Made by a program: the position numbers and the translations under genes
Part shown: positions 31,445 through 43,914 of the stretch, in pieces
How positions within the stretch are numbered: the first letter of the stretch is position 1
Layout: the number at the start of each line of letters is the position of its first letter
Notes under the pieces: generated by a model
The model's input: only the letters and a program-made list of their open reading frames with translations
Told to the model about the DNA's origin: nothing
Database searches by the model: none
Source of the DNA: Anthoceros angustus
Taxonomy: Eukaryota > Streptophyta > Anthocerotopsida > Anthocerotales > Anthocerotaceae
Assembly: GCA_010909165.1 (NCBI GenBank)
Contig: MU008155.1
Location: 558,001-622,000 of the forward strand
DNA length: 64,000 nt
Reading direction: 5' to 3'

Positions 31445-32404
31445 CTATGGTGGCTTGGACTCGGACAACTCCCTGCTGGCGCTCGCCGACATGTCCATCA
31501 TCACGAGGGTTTTGGTGGATGGCTCGAAGGTGGTGAACCCGGCCGTCTTGCGGTGGCCTCGGTGATGAGGTTCACTCGACCCGTGTCCGAGGCACGTTTT
31601 AATTACACACCCGCAATTTCCACACTGGCGGTCGTGAGATACGACCCTTACCTCCACGTTCTTGCCCTTAGGACCAAGGAGTTCCGGCGTGGTTGCGTTT
31701 CCTGATGGCCTTCCGGACTTCACAGCCGATAGCCGGGTTGTCTTTAACAAGCGCCTAAGGGACACCAAGTGTTGTTGGTCCATCATCAAGTCGGCCACCT
31801 TGAAAGGGCGGGTGGTTCTCTGCGTCGCGTCCACCTTGACTCCTCCGGTTTGGCCGCTCTTTGGTGGTCGGACCACTTGTCGGAGTTCTTCTTGAAGCAT
31901 CTCGGTCACTTCTCGGACCACATCCGGTGGAAGCTGCGGGCGTTGCCGGGTGAGTCCGCTTCTCGGAGACTCCGGTGGCTTTTGGAGTTCTTCTTGGCGG
32001 GCTGCCCGGTTAACTCGTCCTCTTTGGCGGGTTCGGCTTCCTTCAGGTGTTAGTCCTCCGTGTATGGGACTATCCCATTTTCTTCTTCCTCTTCTCTCCT
32101 TTCCTTCGCTCCTTTCGGCGACTCGGGTTGACACTTCCGGTACCTCAGTCCGCCTTCTTAGCGAACTTGCCCGTACCACCTCGTTCGAGCTCCTCGGTGC
32201 CTCCTCCCCTCCGTTGTCGTCTTCAATTAGCGTAGCCTTAGGGAGGGCGTGGTGGTCGGCTCTCCCAGGGTGGCGTGGCACCGTCCTCGGCGAGGGATTC
32301 GGACACAGTCTTGCCATGTGCCCTGCACCTTCGTCTCCACACAGGCGTTCAAAGTCCCGTTGCCTTGAGTGGGGTATGGGCGTTGGAGTAGTGCGGGGTT
32401 CCAC
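31445..32404 (-). pseudogene. Gypsy gag C terminus and protease fragment
   Basis: A 319-codon minus frame that changes frame relative to the real protein. Near 32,340-32,300 a zinc knuckle is visible (GHMARLCPNP after a disrupted first Cys pair). Near 31,587-31,564 the DTG-x-VNLI protease active-site motif is found one frame away, followed by TTFEPSTKTLVMM. The segment also has a charged linker (EVTEMLQEELRQVV). Decayed. Confidence 0.6.
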
Positions 32405-32499
32405 AGTTCCAAGACCACGCCGCCACAGAATTCACTGGAGGGGCTCCCATGCGTCTTCGGAGGTCGATGCGACGGACCGGCTCATGGGGTACATCGTCA

Positions 32500-33667
32500 C
32501 GGGATCACGTGGTCCCGGTTGTGCTTCTTGCACTTGGTATGCATCCTCCCAGTTCCTCGGACTCTTCCCGTAGTCCACACAGTTCACGGGTGCGGAGGCG
32601 GTTGGCCTTGAATGCCCATGTTGGTGACACACGCACACCACGATGAGTCGGACCGTGGTGGCCGCCGTTCTTTATCCTTCACGGTTGATCGTCAACTCCT
32701 CCACCTCTTCATTACCCGTTCTAGATCTTCCCTCGGTCCGCTACTTCCTTCAAAGGAGGTCGGTGGGACCTCTCGTGCAGTGGGCATCATGACCTCCTTC
32801 TTTTCCACCCTCGCGACTACGGGCTTCTTCTTCTTTATTTTTTGGGGTTCTTCTTCTTCCATGACCTCCTCGGATTCTTCTTGAGTCCTCTTCCTCTTCC
32901 TCCGTGCTGCCTCGGTCTCATCATCCTCCTTCGTCAGGGTTCTTCATCTTGGTCCGACCCCTTCTTCTTTTCTTCTTTCCTCTGGAGGAGTCCTCGGCCG
33001 TCGTTGGTGCATCGATTCTTCATAGTTCTCCGCCCGGACCTTGCTCACATCTTTCTGCCAACAGCCGTGCTTAGCCATTGGCTTGGATAAGCCCGGTGCG
33101 AACCAGCTACCGCTTTGCATGGTAGTGTGAGTGGGGTGCGGTCCCCGGAGCGTAGAACCGTTCGATGATCGATCCCAACTTTCCTTCCTCGCTTGGTTCT
33201 CGAGTTTGGACAAGGCGTAGCCTTCTTGATCGATTCGGAATCTTTCTGAAGGCATCCTTCAATGAAGGTTGCGGGGTGCGTTACGAGGCGGTGGTATTTC
33301 CTCCGATACCAGGCATGCCCGGACACCTTGGAGCAGTGAATGAGCTGCGCATCGAACCTTCTCCGTTGAAGTTTGCGCGACCGAAATCCTCCACGAAGGT
33401 TTGACGTCCCTCTCCTTCTTACCTCCAAAGAGAATCGCTTGCTTGGTCGGCGTTGTTGCCATCGCGCGATCGGTGAGGTGAGGAACCGCCCCCGCTGACT
33501 TGGTCTGCGTCCTCCTCTCGATCCGACAACTCCACCGCTTACTTGGTGTCCTGCCTCGAGCTCGTCGTCTCTCACGCTGCTCGGGCGCTCGGCGATCTGG
33601 CGTCCGACTCTCGATGGTCGTCCTTAACCTCCGTCCTCCACGCATCACGCTTGCTGGGCGATTTCAT
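32500..33667 (-). pseudogene. Gypsy gag, decayed
   Basis: The ATG at 33,667 lies two bases beyond the primer-binding site. Basic, charged gag-like sequence follows in alternating frames (KQAILFGGKKERDVKP, then CPNSRTKRGRKVGID). No uninterrupted frame exists. Assignment rests mainly on position between primer site and protease. Confidence 0.55.
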
Positions 33668-33668
33668 T

Positions 33669-33681
33669 CCCCGCGGCGCCA
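33669..33681 (-). promoter_or_regulatory. Primer-binding site, tRNA-Asp-like
   Basis: On the minus strand TGGCGCCGCGGGGA follows the LTR end CGCGCACA after three T residues. Plant Gypsy elements of the Athila/Tat group use TGGCGCCGTTGCCGGGGA, complementary to tRNA-Asp; here the internal TTGC is missing. The position is right for a primer site; the tRNA assignment is from general knowledge. Confidence 0.6.
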
Positions 33682-33684
33682 AAA

Positions 33685-36600
33685 TGTGCGCGACTTTTCT
33701 GATAGCCGGTAGCGCGCACAATCCGTGTCGTTGTAGGAAGAGTTCGTTCCCAAAGGAATGATAGCTCCGTTCGCGTTTGGTGATTCTTCGTCTTACTTCG
33801 TCGTTCGGTCCTCGCACACACTTAGTTCACGTCTAACTACCTCAAACACCGCACGGTGTATGGCCAAGCGTTTAAGGACCCGTTCGCGTCCGTTCGTTCG
33901 TTCGTCTCTCACACCTCTCGTCCTCCTCTCTCCTCACACTACACTTATCGGTCTTAAGGAAGGCGGGTTACAGTCCGGACCTCCTCGTCGTTCCAGGGCT
34001 CTCGTCCGGGCTCACGCGCCCTCCAGTCCCTCGGCTCACACGTTCCGGTCCGTTCGGTATTGGGCGGCTCGGGCGAGCAGTCCCCGATCACCCTTCCTGC
34101 ACACACCACAACACGTTAGGTCGTCACGGGACCGATCAATCTCCGGTGGCCGTGCACCTTTCGGTGACTCGGGACTCACGTTAGCAGAAGACACACGAGT
34201 GCAGCAGCATCAACACCAAGGAAAGATGATTTATTGGGCAGCTGACCCTCTTATACTACGCCCGGTCGGCGTCTTTATTACCCCTATTACGGTGATGGCC
34301 ATTTCGGTATACTAATCGGCCGCCTACCATCCTATTCCCTCCTCCTATCTCCTTCGGCGGTGGGGGAAGGTCCGGTTCCTTGGGATTGGTGGTCCAATCT
34401 CCCGACAATTGCGGCGCGCAATCGGATGATCCGGCGGACCCCTCCTTTCTCCGGAATCACAGCCGGGTTGGGCTCGTGGCGGTCGGCGGCCGTTACCACA
34501 CGTCATCCTCCCTGGCCTTCCGTGGGTCCCCTCGGTGGGGCCCCGTATCGGCTCCCCTAGCGTAAGTCGAGAGGGCTCCTCCTTCTTCGGTCCGGACCTC
34601 GGGGTCGGTCTCGACTCGACTGAACTCCAAGGGTCGGTTTATTTCCTCCGTGGGTCGGCCTCGTCTCAGGGTTCGGACCTCGGGGTCGACTTATTGGTCC
34701 GGTCTCAACTCGGACCCCTTCCTGGACCTCGTCTTGCTAGGTCCTCCTCCTTACCCAGGCCCTTGTCTTGGTTGGGTTGGCTCCCCTTGCACCCCTGCGG
34801 GCCCCTCACCCCCCCGGATCGGGTGGTGGTGAACTTACCTTGGGGTCCTGCGTCCCGCTCCTCTTGGGGCTCCTCCTTCTTGCCGGGTCCGGACCTCGAG
34901 GTCGGTCTCGACTCAGTGAACTCCAAGTCGGCTTATTTCTGAGTCAGGCCGGTGGGTCCGGCCTCGTCTCGGGTTCGGACCTCGGTCGAACTTATTCAGT
35001 CCCGGTCCCGCTCCGGACCCCTTCAGACCTCGTCTTGCTAGGTCCTCCTCCTTACCCCCCGACCCTTGTCTTGGTTGGGTTGGCTCCTCCCTGCACCCCT
35101 TGGGCCCGTCACCCCCTTCTCGGCGGGTGGTGGTGAACTTACCTTGAGGGTCCGTTGCGTCCCGCTCCTTGGGGCTCTTCTCCTTGTGCCGTCGTCTCCA
35201 AGCAGGGCCCCTAGGGTCCCTGGCTCCGTGCCCTTCTTCCCCTCAGGCCTTCCAGGGGCCGTCTGGCGGTGAGGCGAGGCCTCCGGGAGCTCGGTGTGGT
35301 AATAGGCAAAGTCCGAATCCACTTGCTGGATTGCCTCTTCCACGTGTGCGGGCACCGATACTCCCTTAGCCATAGTGCTCGGGGTGAGCTGTTGCCGCTT
35401 GTTGCTCCACCTCCTCCGAGTTGGATAGTGGGCTGCTTCTCATGTGCCAGTGCCTCGGTCACCTCCATGATCGTCATGTTGCTCCACTTGCTCCAACTCT
35501 CCGTTTGGTTCAGCCGGCTTGCCCGCCGCTTCCCCAAACTTCCTCGGTGGACGGCGGCTTCTTATACGCTTCAGCGCCCTCTCCTTGTCCATTACGGCAT
35601 TAACTCGCCATCTCCTCACGGTGGCAACTTGCCGGGCTCTTCACCAGCCCTTTTCCATCTCGGCGGCGTCTGCTCCTGTTCCCGCCGCCTTGACTCCGTC
35701 CGCCAGCAGGCGGCGCTCTATCTCCGGTCGCGTTCGCGACCATCCTGAACTACCATTCCTCTCAATGATAGTTTGGCTGCGGCTCAAAGTCTCCTTGCGG
35801 TCCTCCATCTCGCTGCTGCTCCACCTCCGGGAGTCGGAGATCCTCCATCCTCCTTGTTGCGACTTCTTGGGGCTGGTGGTCGCGCACTCGCCACCTCCTG
35901 CTCCATCTTGAGGCGGTGGGCGCTCTATCTCGCTCGAAGTCTGGATTCTCCCATTGAGAATTCCTTGCTTGCTCCGGCCGTCTTGGGTTGTAACTCCAAG
36001 GTGTCCTTCTTGTCCTCCAACTCCACGCCTCCCCCTCTCTGTGCACAGGGTCCCGATTTCCCGGGTCTTGGCCTCAGTGTTTGCGGCTCTGGGTGCTCAG
36101 CTGACCCTTGCTCGGCCTTGATTGGCCGTGGCTCTCGGCCGCCTCCCTCCACGGTTCCGATCACGCCGATAGTGATCGCGATCGGCCTCGCCGTGGCCTC
36201 CGCCTCCTTGGCCACCTTCACAGCCTCTCGGCTTGGCTCTGGTCGGTCAGTGCCTCCGGATCCGCGCCCGTTACGCGGGCGTCCTCACCTTCTGCTGCGC
36301 TCGCCCCTCACTGCGAGGTCCTCCGCCCGCGCTTGGGCCTCCTTAGTGCCTTGGTGTTCCTCCGGTGAAGGAATTTGTCCGGTCCTTGCGGATGGACGGA
36401 CCTCCCTCTCGGCCTCCGGCGTTTCCCTCCTCAATCCGGAGCTTGGCCTTCCTTCTCGCCTCTGGGCTCCCTCAGCTGCTCACGGAGGAGTACCATGCGC
36501 CTCGGGTGGCTTCTACCTCCACAGGTCTTCTCGGCCATCCTTGAGACCCCAGAGCATACCGTCCATGGCAGTGGCAGGACTCCCCGCCGTGTTTCTTCCA

Positions 36601-38491
36601 CGGCCTGTGAGGCTCCCACAAAGTCCGTGGCGGGGCCGGCATCTCCTGATCCGCCAAGGACCTCCATACGGTCAGGAGTAAGTCCGGGGGTTCTCCGGAC
36701 CTAATCGGGACCCTTAGGTCTGAGTCTTGGCTCGGGCTTCCCTCCTTGGCCCTTTTGGCGAGCTCCTTCTCGCCCTTTTCCTCCACGGGGCTCGGAGGAG
36801 GTGAGGAGTCGGGAGCAAGCCTTTTGCCCCTTCTGTCGGCTGAGGACCCGGCTCGAGTGCGGCTGCAGTGTCCTCCGCTCCACAGGCGCGTCCCTTTACG
36901 CCCTCCTTCTGCTTCCTCCGCTTCTTGCCACTCAGTGGCGGGGAAGAATCTTGGCCGGCCCAGGGTGCAGCGTTGGTAGCCGTGGTCTTGCGTCTCTTGG
37001 CTCCCTCACAGTCGGCGGGGCTCCTCGGCGGTAGGAGTGGTGGCGGTGGGCTGGGGTCGGGGCAGCTTCTGCTGGGCTGGTTGGGGCACGAGGAGGAGGC
37101 GGGAATTTCTTCCCATACTTCCACAGGTGGTGAGGGGTCCGTTCAGACGTATGGAGTCAGGAATCCTCGATCGTCCTCCTCCGTCGTTTGGCTTTCGGCT
37201 CGGCCTCCTCCCTCGGCGCCCTTGCCGCTCCACTTCCCGGGGCCTCCGGTCCTTTCGGGGCTCGCTCAAGCTCTCCTTCCTTGAGGAGCTCGAAATGCCC
37301 CATACATGGATCGGTATGGGGGCCCAGATGGCGAGGCTTCTCGGTCCACGAGCTTGCGAGCCTCACAGCTAAACAGGCGATAATCCTTCCCGTCGCCCTC
37401 TTCCCAGCGCGTGCGGGGAATACAGCAGATTATCACCAAGGTGATCCACCTTGGTAGTAGGTTCGATGGACAATGATCCGGGCCACGCCCTTACTCGGCA
37501 TCAGGTCGGATATCGACCAACCGTTGGTGGTCGGGTCGTCGAGCCTCGGCGCCTGCAGGCGGCCCTATCTTCCCTTCGCCTTGAGGCTCGGCACCACTCC
37601 CCTCTTCCTCCTTTGGGCGGTTGTAGGCGCCTCGGGACCTCAAGGTCCATCGCCTTGGGTCCTCCGGAGGTTCTTGGACCGCACCTCCTTATTGACCGCC
37701 GCCCGGCATCTTCGGGCGAACTCCGGACGGTGACACTGTCAAATGTCCAGACCATCTGGAACACATCCAAATGCCACTCCTGCACCAATTCTCCCCTTCC
37801 TGGGCGGGCCCAAAGTCCGGATAGCGCGGGTCACAATGTTGCGCTCCACAAGGTTCCATGGCTCCCAAACTTCCAGGCTTTTGGGTGCCATCGCCTTCTC
37901 CTCCCTTGGTTGCATGGCAGCTTGCCGGAGGCTGGCGTTGCGCCTTCGCCGCGCGTTGCTCCGACCTCAGCGGTGAGCCGAGCGTCTAGTGTCCCAGATA
38001 CCCGAGCGGTTGCGGGCGCAGAGATCGCGAAATTGTCTCGGTGCGCGAAATGACCTTCCCCTTGACGCTCCTTGGGAGTAACTGGGCGCCTCTTCCTGTG
38101 GCGCAGTGCGCGGGCTTACGACCTTCGCCTCCGCTTACCTGCGGCCTTCGCGCGCTGCACTACGGCCTTACGCCGCGCGGGTCGCGGCGTGAATACTGCT
38201 ATAGCGGCCTCAGCAAGGTTCGGTCTGGCGGTGCATGCCGTTCTCCACTCGAGTTGCCCACGTGGCGGCGCTGGTCCGCTCACGGCTCAACTCTGAGTTA
38301 CAGGCGTACTTATCACTGGTCTTGGAGTGGGTCGGACTTATCATTACTGCCTACCATAGTAGGTCTGGTACGTTCCTCACTCCGGTCCGGAGTATACTCA
38401 GTCGTCCGGAGTGCTACCCATGCTTATTTCCCCTTTTTAGCCTCATTTTATCCTTTACTCCTACAAAAAACAAAACCCTACTAATTTCTAA
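33685..38491 (-). repeat. 5' LTR of the Gypsy element, ~4.8 kb
   Basis: Inverse counterpart of 20,937-26,055 along its whole length. Paired landmarks include the ACCAAGGTGG(A/T)CCACCTTGG palindrome, GGTCCTCCGGAGGTTCTTGG, the GGTCCGGAC cluster and the CGCAATCGGATGATCCG block. Open frames on either strand are not conserved. One shared coding-like string (EIPASS / DIPASS, KRRKT, EKELAKRAK / EKELAAKRA) suggests a captured or ancient ORF in U3. Confidence 0.7.
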
Positions 38492-38499
38492 CCGGAAGT

Positions 38500-40079
38500 C
38501 AGTAGTCCTGTTGCCCAATGGAACTGTGAGGCGTGCCAGCGCAGGAGTCGTGCTCAAGGGGCGCCGCCCAATGGCGTGCCAAGGCGTGCCAAGGACATGC
38601 CACATGTTCCTCCGAGGCGTGCCCTCGGCTCCGCCTAAGGGCATCAATGATTAAATCGCTGCTCATAATCGATACAATGAAAATGTTTTGGTGATTTGCG
38701 GAAGCAGTGGCTCTCCATCGAGAGGCTGCGTGTGTTCTCGCGGGATTACTGCAAGAATCATCACCCACCTTCGAGAATGCGAAATAAGCGTTGGTGCCCC
38801 TTAAATTGTATTCTCTCTACAGACGATTTGCTAACATGTGGCCGATTTTCATTCCGTGTTTTGATTCCGGATATGTCAAGTAGTGGGAGAAAAGTCCGTG
38901 CGAAGCACGCCAACGTAGTGGACCATCCTCCACAGCAACCTCCCTCCAAGCGGCGAAAGCGATGCAGAGGCAAGGGGCTGCAGGAAGCGGGAAGGCACGG
39001 GGTGATGGCAGTGGTGCAGAAACAAGGCAGAATCGATTGCACATAAGCGGGACTCGGTGCACATGGGCACTCCCAAGGGAAGAGTGGAGCGTCCCAAGGG
39101 GCTTGAGAAGGAAGAAGGAGGAAGGAGCATCAGGTTAGTCGAAGATAGTACCGGACATTGTTTGACTAGGCATTGTTCCGGGCACTACGGAGAACCCTTT
39201 CACCGAGAAAGGACTTGAAGGAGATATGTCATCTTCACTGAGCAGGTCTACTTGACAAGGAATGGTGCATCCATGAAGAAGGTATCGATTCCACTCGGCC
39301 AACTTTGATCCAATCGTTATGGGTCAATGGATACATGGACGTGTTGAAGACACGGAAGATAGTGGTGGGCTACATTCTATGGGCTTGGAAGTACAGTCGG
39401 ATCAAATGTGAGTGAAGCTTTTGATGCACTATGAAGAAGTTTTACATGAAGACTTCTAATTGTCATCGGATGCTTGTCTTGGCCGGACAAGTTGATTGCG
39501 AGACGCAACACACGGACCGAGGCGGACTTGGCGTTGCTCTTACACTAGACAAGGTGAGCTTAATTCTATGTTTTCGTTCTAACTTTGAGTGGTTTGAAGG
39601 ATAGGCCGCCTCGACGCTTGTGCACCAAAGGCCCCTCTGTGCGGTGTGCGCGCATGCGCGCACCGCCCCACCTCCTCACCCCCATGACCCTCACCGCCAC
39701 CCGCCCGCCCATGCGCCGTGCGTGCGCGCACCGCCATCCGCTCCGGGGCCCATGGTGCGCACAAGTGCGCACCGACCAGTGCGCGCGCATGCCCCCCCAG
39801 GGCGGGTGCGCGCGCGTGCGCGCACCATCCCCAGCGCACCGCCCCACATCTGCGCAGCGGCGCACCGCCATCCCGCCCTCGGGGCGCTTGGTGTGCGCGC
39901 GCCCCAGACCATGCGCGCAGCCTCTCTCAGCGCATGGTCTTGCTTGCCGTGCGCCGCAAGTCGCTCATGTGCGCACCGGCCGGTGCTTGTTGTCTTCCAT
40001 TGTTCAATTTTTGCGGCGGGATGGTAATCCTCTTGGTTTTCTTCACACGCGTTTGTGAATGCCACGCGTTTCTCCGCAA
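38500..40079. other. Low-complexity stretch without recognised gene
   Basis: 38,529-38,640 is rich in the motif GGCGTGCC. A plus frame at 38,873-39,043 encodes a short basic stretch (PSKRRKRCRGKG) without further support. 39,625-39,975 is a GTGCGC-rich block listed separately. Confidence 0.4.
39625..39975. repeat. GTGCGCAC-rich alternating purine-pyrimidine block
   Basis: GC-rich sequence made of recurring GTGCGCGCAT, GCGCACCG and GTGCGCGCGTGCGC motifs, many of them self-complementary. All six frames are open over part of it because stops are rare; this is composition, not a gene. Confidence 0.8.
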
Positions 40080-42970
40080 AGAGATCGTAGTTGGCTTAAT
40101 TATGACAAAGATGGCCGATGAAGCTGGGTGGTCAACCTATTGTGGAGAAGCGGCGGAAGGAAGGCGGCAATTTGCAACATCGCTAAGCCGCCGTCGTCTG
40201 CTGACTATGGAGGAAGAACTATCGAAGACTCCATGGACCAAGATACCGAAGGTATGAGCGCCAACGGATAGAGAGGTTGAGGATGAAGCGAGATAGTGGG
40301 GATCGCGAAGAGGGGCGGATGATGAGGAGGCGGATGTTGAAGCCGTGGGTTTGAAGCATGAGATGAATAGGAATGAGGAGACCCAAAGTGAGGGACTATC
40401 CAAACGGTCCTCAAATGCATCCAAAATCAGTTGTTTTGCCATCATGAACAAATATTGAAGAGTCTAGAAAACATCCGCTGTCAAGGCGAAAGAGCAAAGG
40501 GATATATCGTCGAAAGAGAAGAAGGCGGAAGAAAGGCCGAGCACCCAAGGCGAGGACACAGAGGAGGATCTTGAAATTGTTCGAGACTCGCCAAAAAGGC
40601 AAGGGCAAAAGCGTGAAGAGGGCTACGCATACGAGGACAATAGTCCGCAATCAGGCGGTGATTACAAAAGCGTGATGGCGGACAACGATAGAGTGGAGGC
40701 GCAGTGAGCGGATCCTCTCAACCAAATCCAAGTCGGCACAAGAAGAGATGCATCCCTCACACGGACATGGTTGCCATCACCCAGAAGCGCTGATTATTTA
40801 ACCCGAGATGCTCAAATCGGAAGAGTAGATGAGTCTTGGGAAAACATCTTCTCCGAGAAATAAAAAGGGACGGTGCAAGAAGGAGTACTTCCTCCTTTGT
40901 ATGATAGACCCAAGAGAGTGCCCAGCGATCGGCGACTACGATAAGGATAAGTGAAGAAACAACAATACACTATGGGAGTGTTAGGAGGAAAATCACGCTT
41001 CTATGCTTTCCAGAGACTATATGCCGAGGACCCGAGAATTCGCACAATATATGGAAGCCCATATCTATGCGGGTTGACGCGCCGAGATGAGATGTTTGTA
41101 GCGGATCACAATGTAAAGGCCGATTTGAAGCGGATGTCCTTCATCGAGCAAGTTCGATACATCCATGATGAGATGAAGATTGCTGCGGATGGCGTTAACA
41201 TTACTATGGTGGAAATACAATACGGGATGCTCGGCGTGATCGGGGATGCCGCGACCGTGAAGATATGCACGGTTGGTAGACCGACCGTGCTGCATTCAGT
41301 CTCCGGCGCATGTGCAGGATAGGGTGGATGAAGTATTCGACCTTTGGGAGAAAGGCGAGCCTCGGGAAACCGCAAAAAGGCAGCAAAGAGGAAAATCAAG
41401 CGGCGGCCACGAACTGAACCCGGTCACGAGATCCGAATCTTATTGTAAAGCCAATGCATGCGACTGGCGGGTGTTCGAGGAATGCCTCGGGAGAGGGCGG
41501 CGGATTATGCTATCGCCGGAGAAAGTAATTCGGGAGAGTTAAGCGTGGCGGCATGAAGACGTGGATCATAAAGGCAAAAAGTTAAATGTGATACAAACAG
41601 TTCTTCGGGTTTACGGTGTCGTCATTTGCGAGAGGTTGAGAGAGTAGTACCGGCACTCGGCGGATGATATCGCAAAGTTTCAACCGGTTTTCGACCACAT
41701 CGTAAGTTATTCTCGTTCTCGCTATGGATTAGGGTGCGCGCACTTGTTTGCGCATCCCCATCATTGTCAAATTCACAATGCTTTTTGGTACTCGCGGACT
41801 TTGAAGCGGTGAGAGTACAAAGAAAAGTCATTCCGAGATAGCTTCAAAGAGCATATCAACGCAGCAGGCGGAAGAGGGTGGAAGACCTTGAGAGAATTAG
41901 CGAGAGGAGGACAATGATGCTAAACTATCCACGTTCCAAGTCCCAAAAAGCAAACAGAAGTCGGTACCAAGTAATTCGGTGATATTCGCGAAATGGCGGC
42001 TATCTTGGAAAGCGGAATACAAAGCTGGTTGTTGATTTGCCAAGAGGGAATGTAGCCGAATCATGGGATCAGGAGATGACATCCGAAGATTATGAAAAAA
42101 TCATGGATGGGTTCATGGATGTGATCTGCAAAACCTTTCGAGTGGTATTCATGCATGGTCCGGATCGGATGCGGGCGTTGAATGCGCTGCGTAAATGGTG
42201 TGTGTGGGGGTGTTATACCATGGTGTGGGAGAAAGATAATTTAATTGCATGAAGGTCTATATGAGAATTGTGAATATTTTACGGTGGGTATGGTGTCCAC
42301 CCTACTCGAAGATATGAAATGCGGTCTGACGCATCGTGATGCAGGGGAGCCATGCCGCTTTCATTAGACACAGGCCGTCGTGAAGAAACTTTTGAATGTG
42401 TCAAGCGATGGACATGTTGTAAACCCTTACACCAATAGGGCTTATGGTTATGACCTTTTCACGGAGAGGGAGTGGGTAATAGATGGGTGCTCGGAGGAGC
42501 GGTATATTTAGCAAATTGGAAGGCGCAATTGCATCGCCATCGACCGAGCAAAGAAGCACCATTTTCATTGATCACGGATAACGGGCATGAGGTTTTCCCA
42601 GTGATGAGGAAGCGACAACCAAGCCACATAAGCGAGGGCATCCGGTTTTCGCAAAGGAGTTAGGAAGGTCTATCAAGTCGGGCGTCGTTTCTTCATTTAA
42701 CTCATGGCACTTCCGCTCCCATCGATCTTGAGTTTGAGTCAATCCGGGGACCACAGAAGAAAAGGAGAAAGCAACAACGAAAGAATCGAAACACCAAGAA
42801 GCGTCGATGAGCAAGAAACAGCCCGGTGAAGGATCCCACTTGGGACATTTATTCTGAGCGTTGGCATGGGCGGATTTATAGGGCAAACCCAGATCAAAAT
42901 CTTGCGGTTCACGATCCCCTCTATCAATCAGATGACATTATTGTCCCGATCGAAACACAAAGCGTTTGAG
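40080..42970 (+). pseudogene. Decayed coding region of unknown family
   Basis: Several plus-strand frames in a row look like real protein but are short and broken. At 40,951-41,322 there is a 123-codon frame with FYAFQRLYAEDPRIRTIYG and RRDEMFVADHNVKADLKRM. At 41,410-41,541 there is CDWRVFEECLGRGRR, and at 42,037-42,252 SEDYEKIMDGFMDVICK and WEKDNLIA. Between them are stops and frame changes at intervals of 100-300 bp. I recognise no family. Length and decay pattern fit an old transposon or an endogenised foreign gene; neither can be shown here. Confidence 0.35.
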
Positions 42971-43431
42971 GACGATTGAGAATGTGAACATAAATTAGGC
43001 GTTTGGCGGTAGGCGGGCGCACATGTTTGCGCCTGACTTAATATTTTTCACGATATACACAAGTCCACAAGGTGGACTACGGTTTCATCTTGTCATTATT
43101 CTTTACATTTCAATAACACACATTATGTGTCCGCTTCTTAGTTATAGGAAAACACGAGGGTTTGCTACATAATAGCCGATTGTGTTCGGATTTTGCATGG
43201 CGCAAAAGGGTCCATCCTTAGACATGTGCAAGAAGGGTTCTGGAGAAACCCTTTCTACCAGCAGCATTAATAGAAAGTACATGCCTTTATGTAGGCAAGG
43301 TTGTTGTAACCAATAAGTGGTTGTAACAACTAACCAATTAAATAACTACTAAAAGAAACTACCTAGAGCCCTAAGGACTAAATTAATTATTAAGTCCTAG
43401 GTGCCCTAGTGAAGAGTGCCCTAATAGTAAG

Positions 43432-43914
43432 CTATTTTATCACCTCTCTCGCCACATCTCGCCCAGCCTCAGCCCTGGTCATCGCTAGCCTGTCGTCATC
43501 CGTGGCCACAGCACTGTCCTTGGCCTTCTCTATGAACTTTGGGAGCTCTTGTGGCCCCTCTCGGACACCATGTGGCAACTGTTGCTTCGCCGCGCACTTG
43601 TTGACCTTCCCACACCGCCATCCTCGACGCTGATTGCCAGCACTCTCAATCCCTGCCCTCTTTTTCCTCGACGGTCTATCCACAACTGGCAAGACAGCTT
43701 GAACCCTGCGAGTGCCATGGATAGACCCGAATCCTCGGTCTGTTGCATCCTCCTCTGCCCCATCATCCTCTTCCATATATGTCTTCATCGTCGGGGCCTA
43801 GATATGGTCCCCCATCCTCTTGACCATCAGCGAGAATGCCATCGCCAAACCCCTCATTGTCTTGGTCCCCACCCGCATCCTCATCTTCGTCTTCGTCGGC
43901 TAGAGAGGTTAGGG
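43432..43914 (-). pseudogene. Unrecognised gene remnant, part downstream of transposon
   Basis: Minus strand. The end next to the transposon is very acidic (LADEDEDEDAGG, then GPYLGPDDED). After one frame change near 43,780 it continues as EEDDGAEEDATDRGFGSIHG and a basic part (RPSKKKR-like, KVNKCAAKQQ) to a stop at 43,432. The acidic frame continues in phase from the frame at 45,171-45,417 when the 43,915-45,170 element and one GGG are ignored. No family recognised. Confidence 0.45.

Larger units (their letters stand above)
29265..38491 (-). mobile_element. Ty3/Gypsy retrotransposon with ~4.8-kb 5' LTR, 3' part truncated
   Basis: Read on the minus strand the order is 5' LTR (38,491-33,685), primer-binding site (33,681-33,669), gag (from 33,667), zinc knuckle and protease (to ~31,450), and reverse transcriptase (~30,560-30,060). 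A 787-bp remnant of the 3' LTR (30,051-29,265) follows. Reverse transcriptase breaks off at the RT/RNase H border, where sequence homologous to the LTR interior begins. RNase H, integrase and most of the 3' LTR were thus lost in one deletion. Coding frames are full of frameshifts. The 5' LTR is the inverse counterpart of the solo LTR at 20,937-26,055. No matching target duplication was found. Confidence 0.7.

Noticed and set aside
34535-37450. Plus-strand frames up to 302 codons
   Set aside because: They lie antisense in the Gypsy 5' LTR and have no counterpart in the other LTR copy.
39585-40257. Overlapping 157-, 135- and 179-codon plus frames
   Set aside because: They are composition artefacts of the GTGCGC-rich tract; several frames and both strands are open at once.
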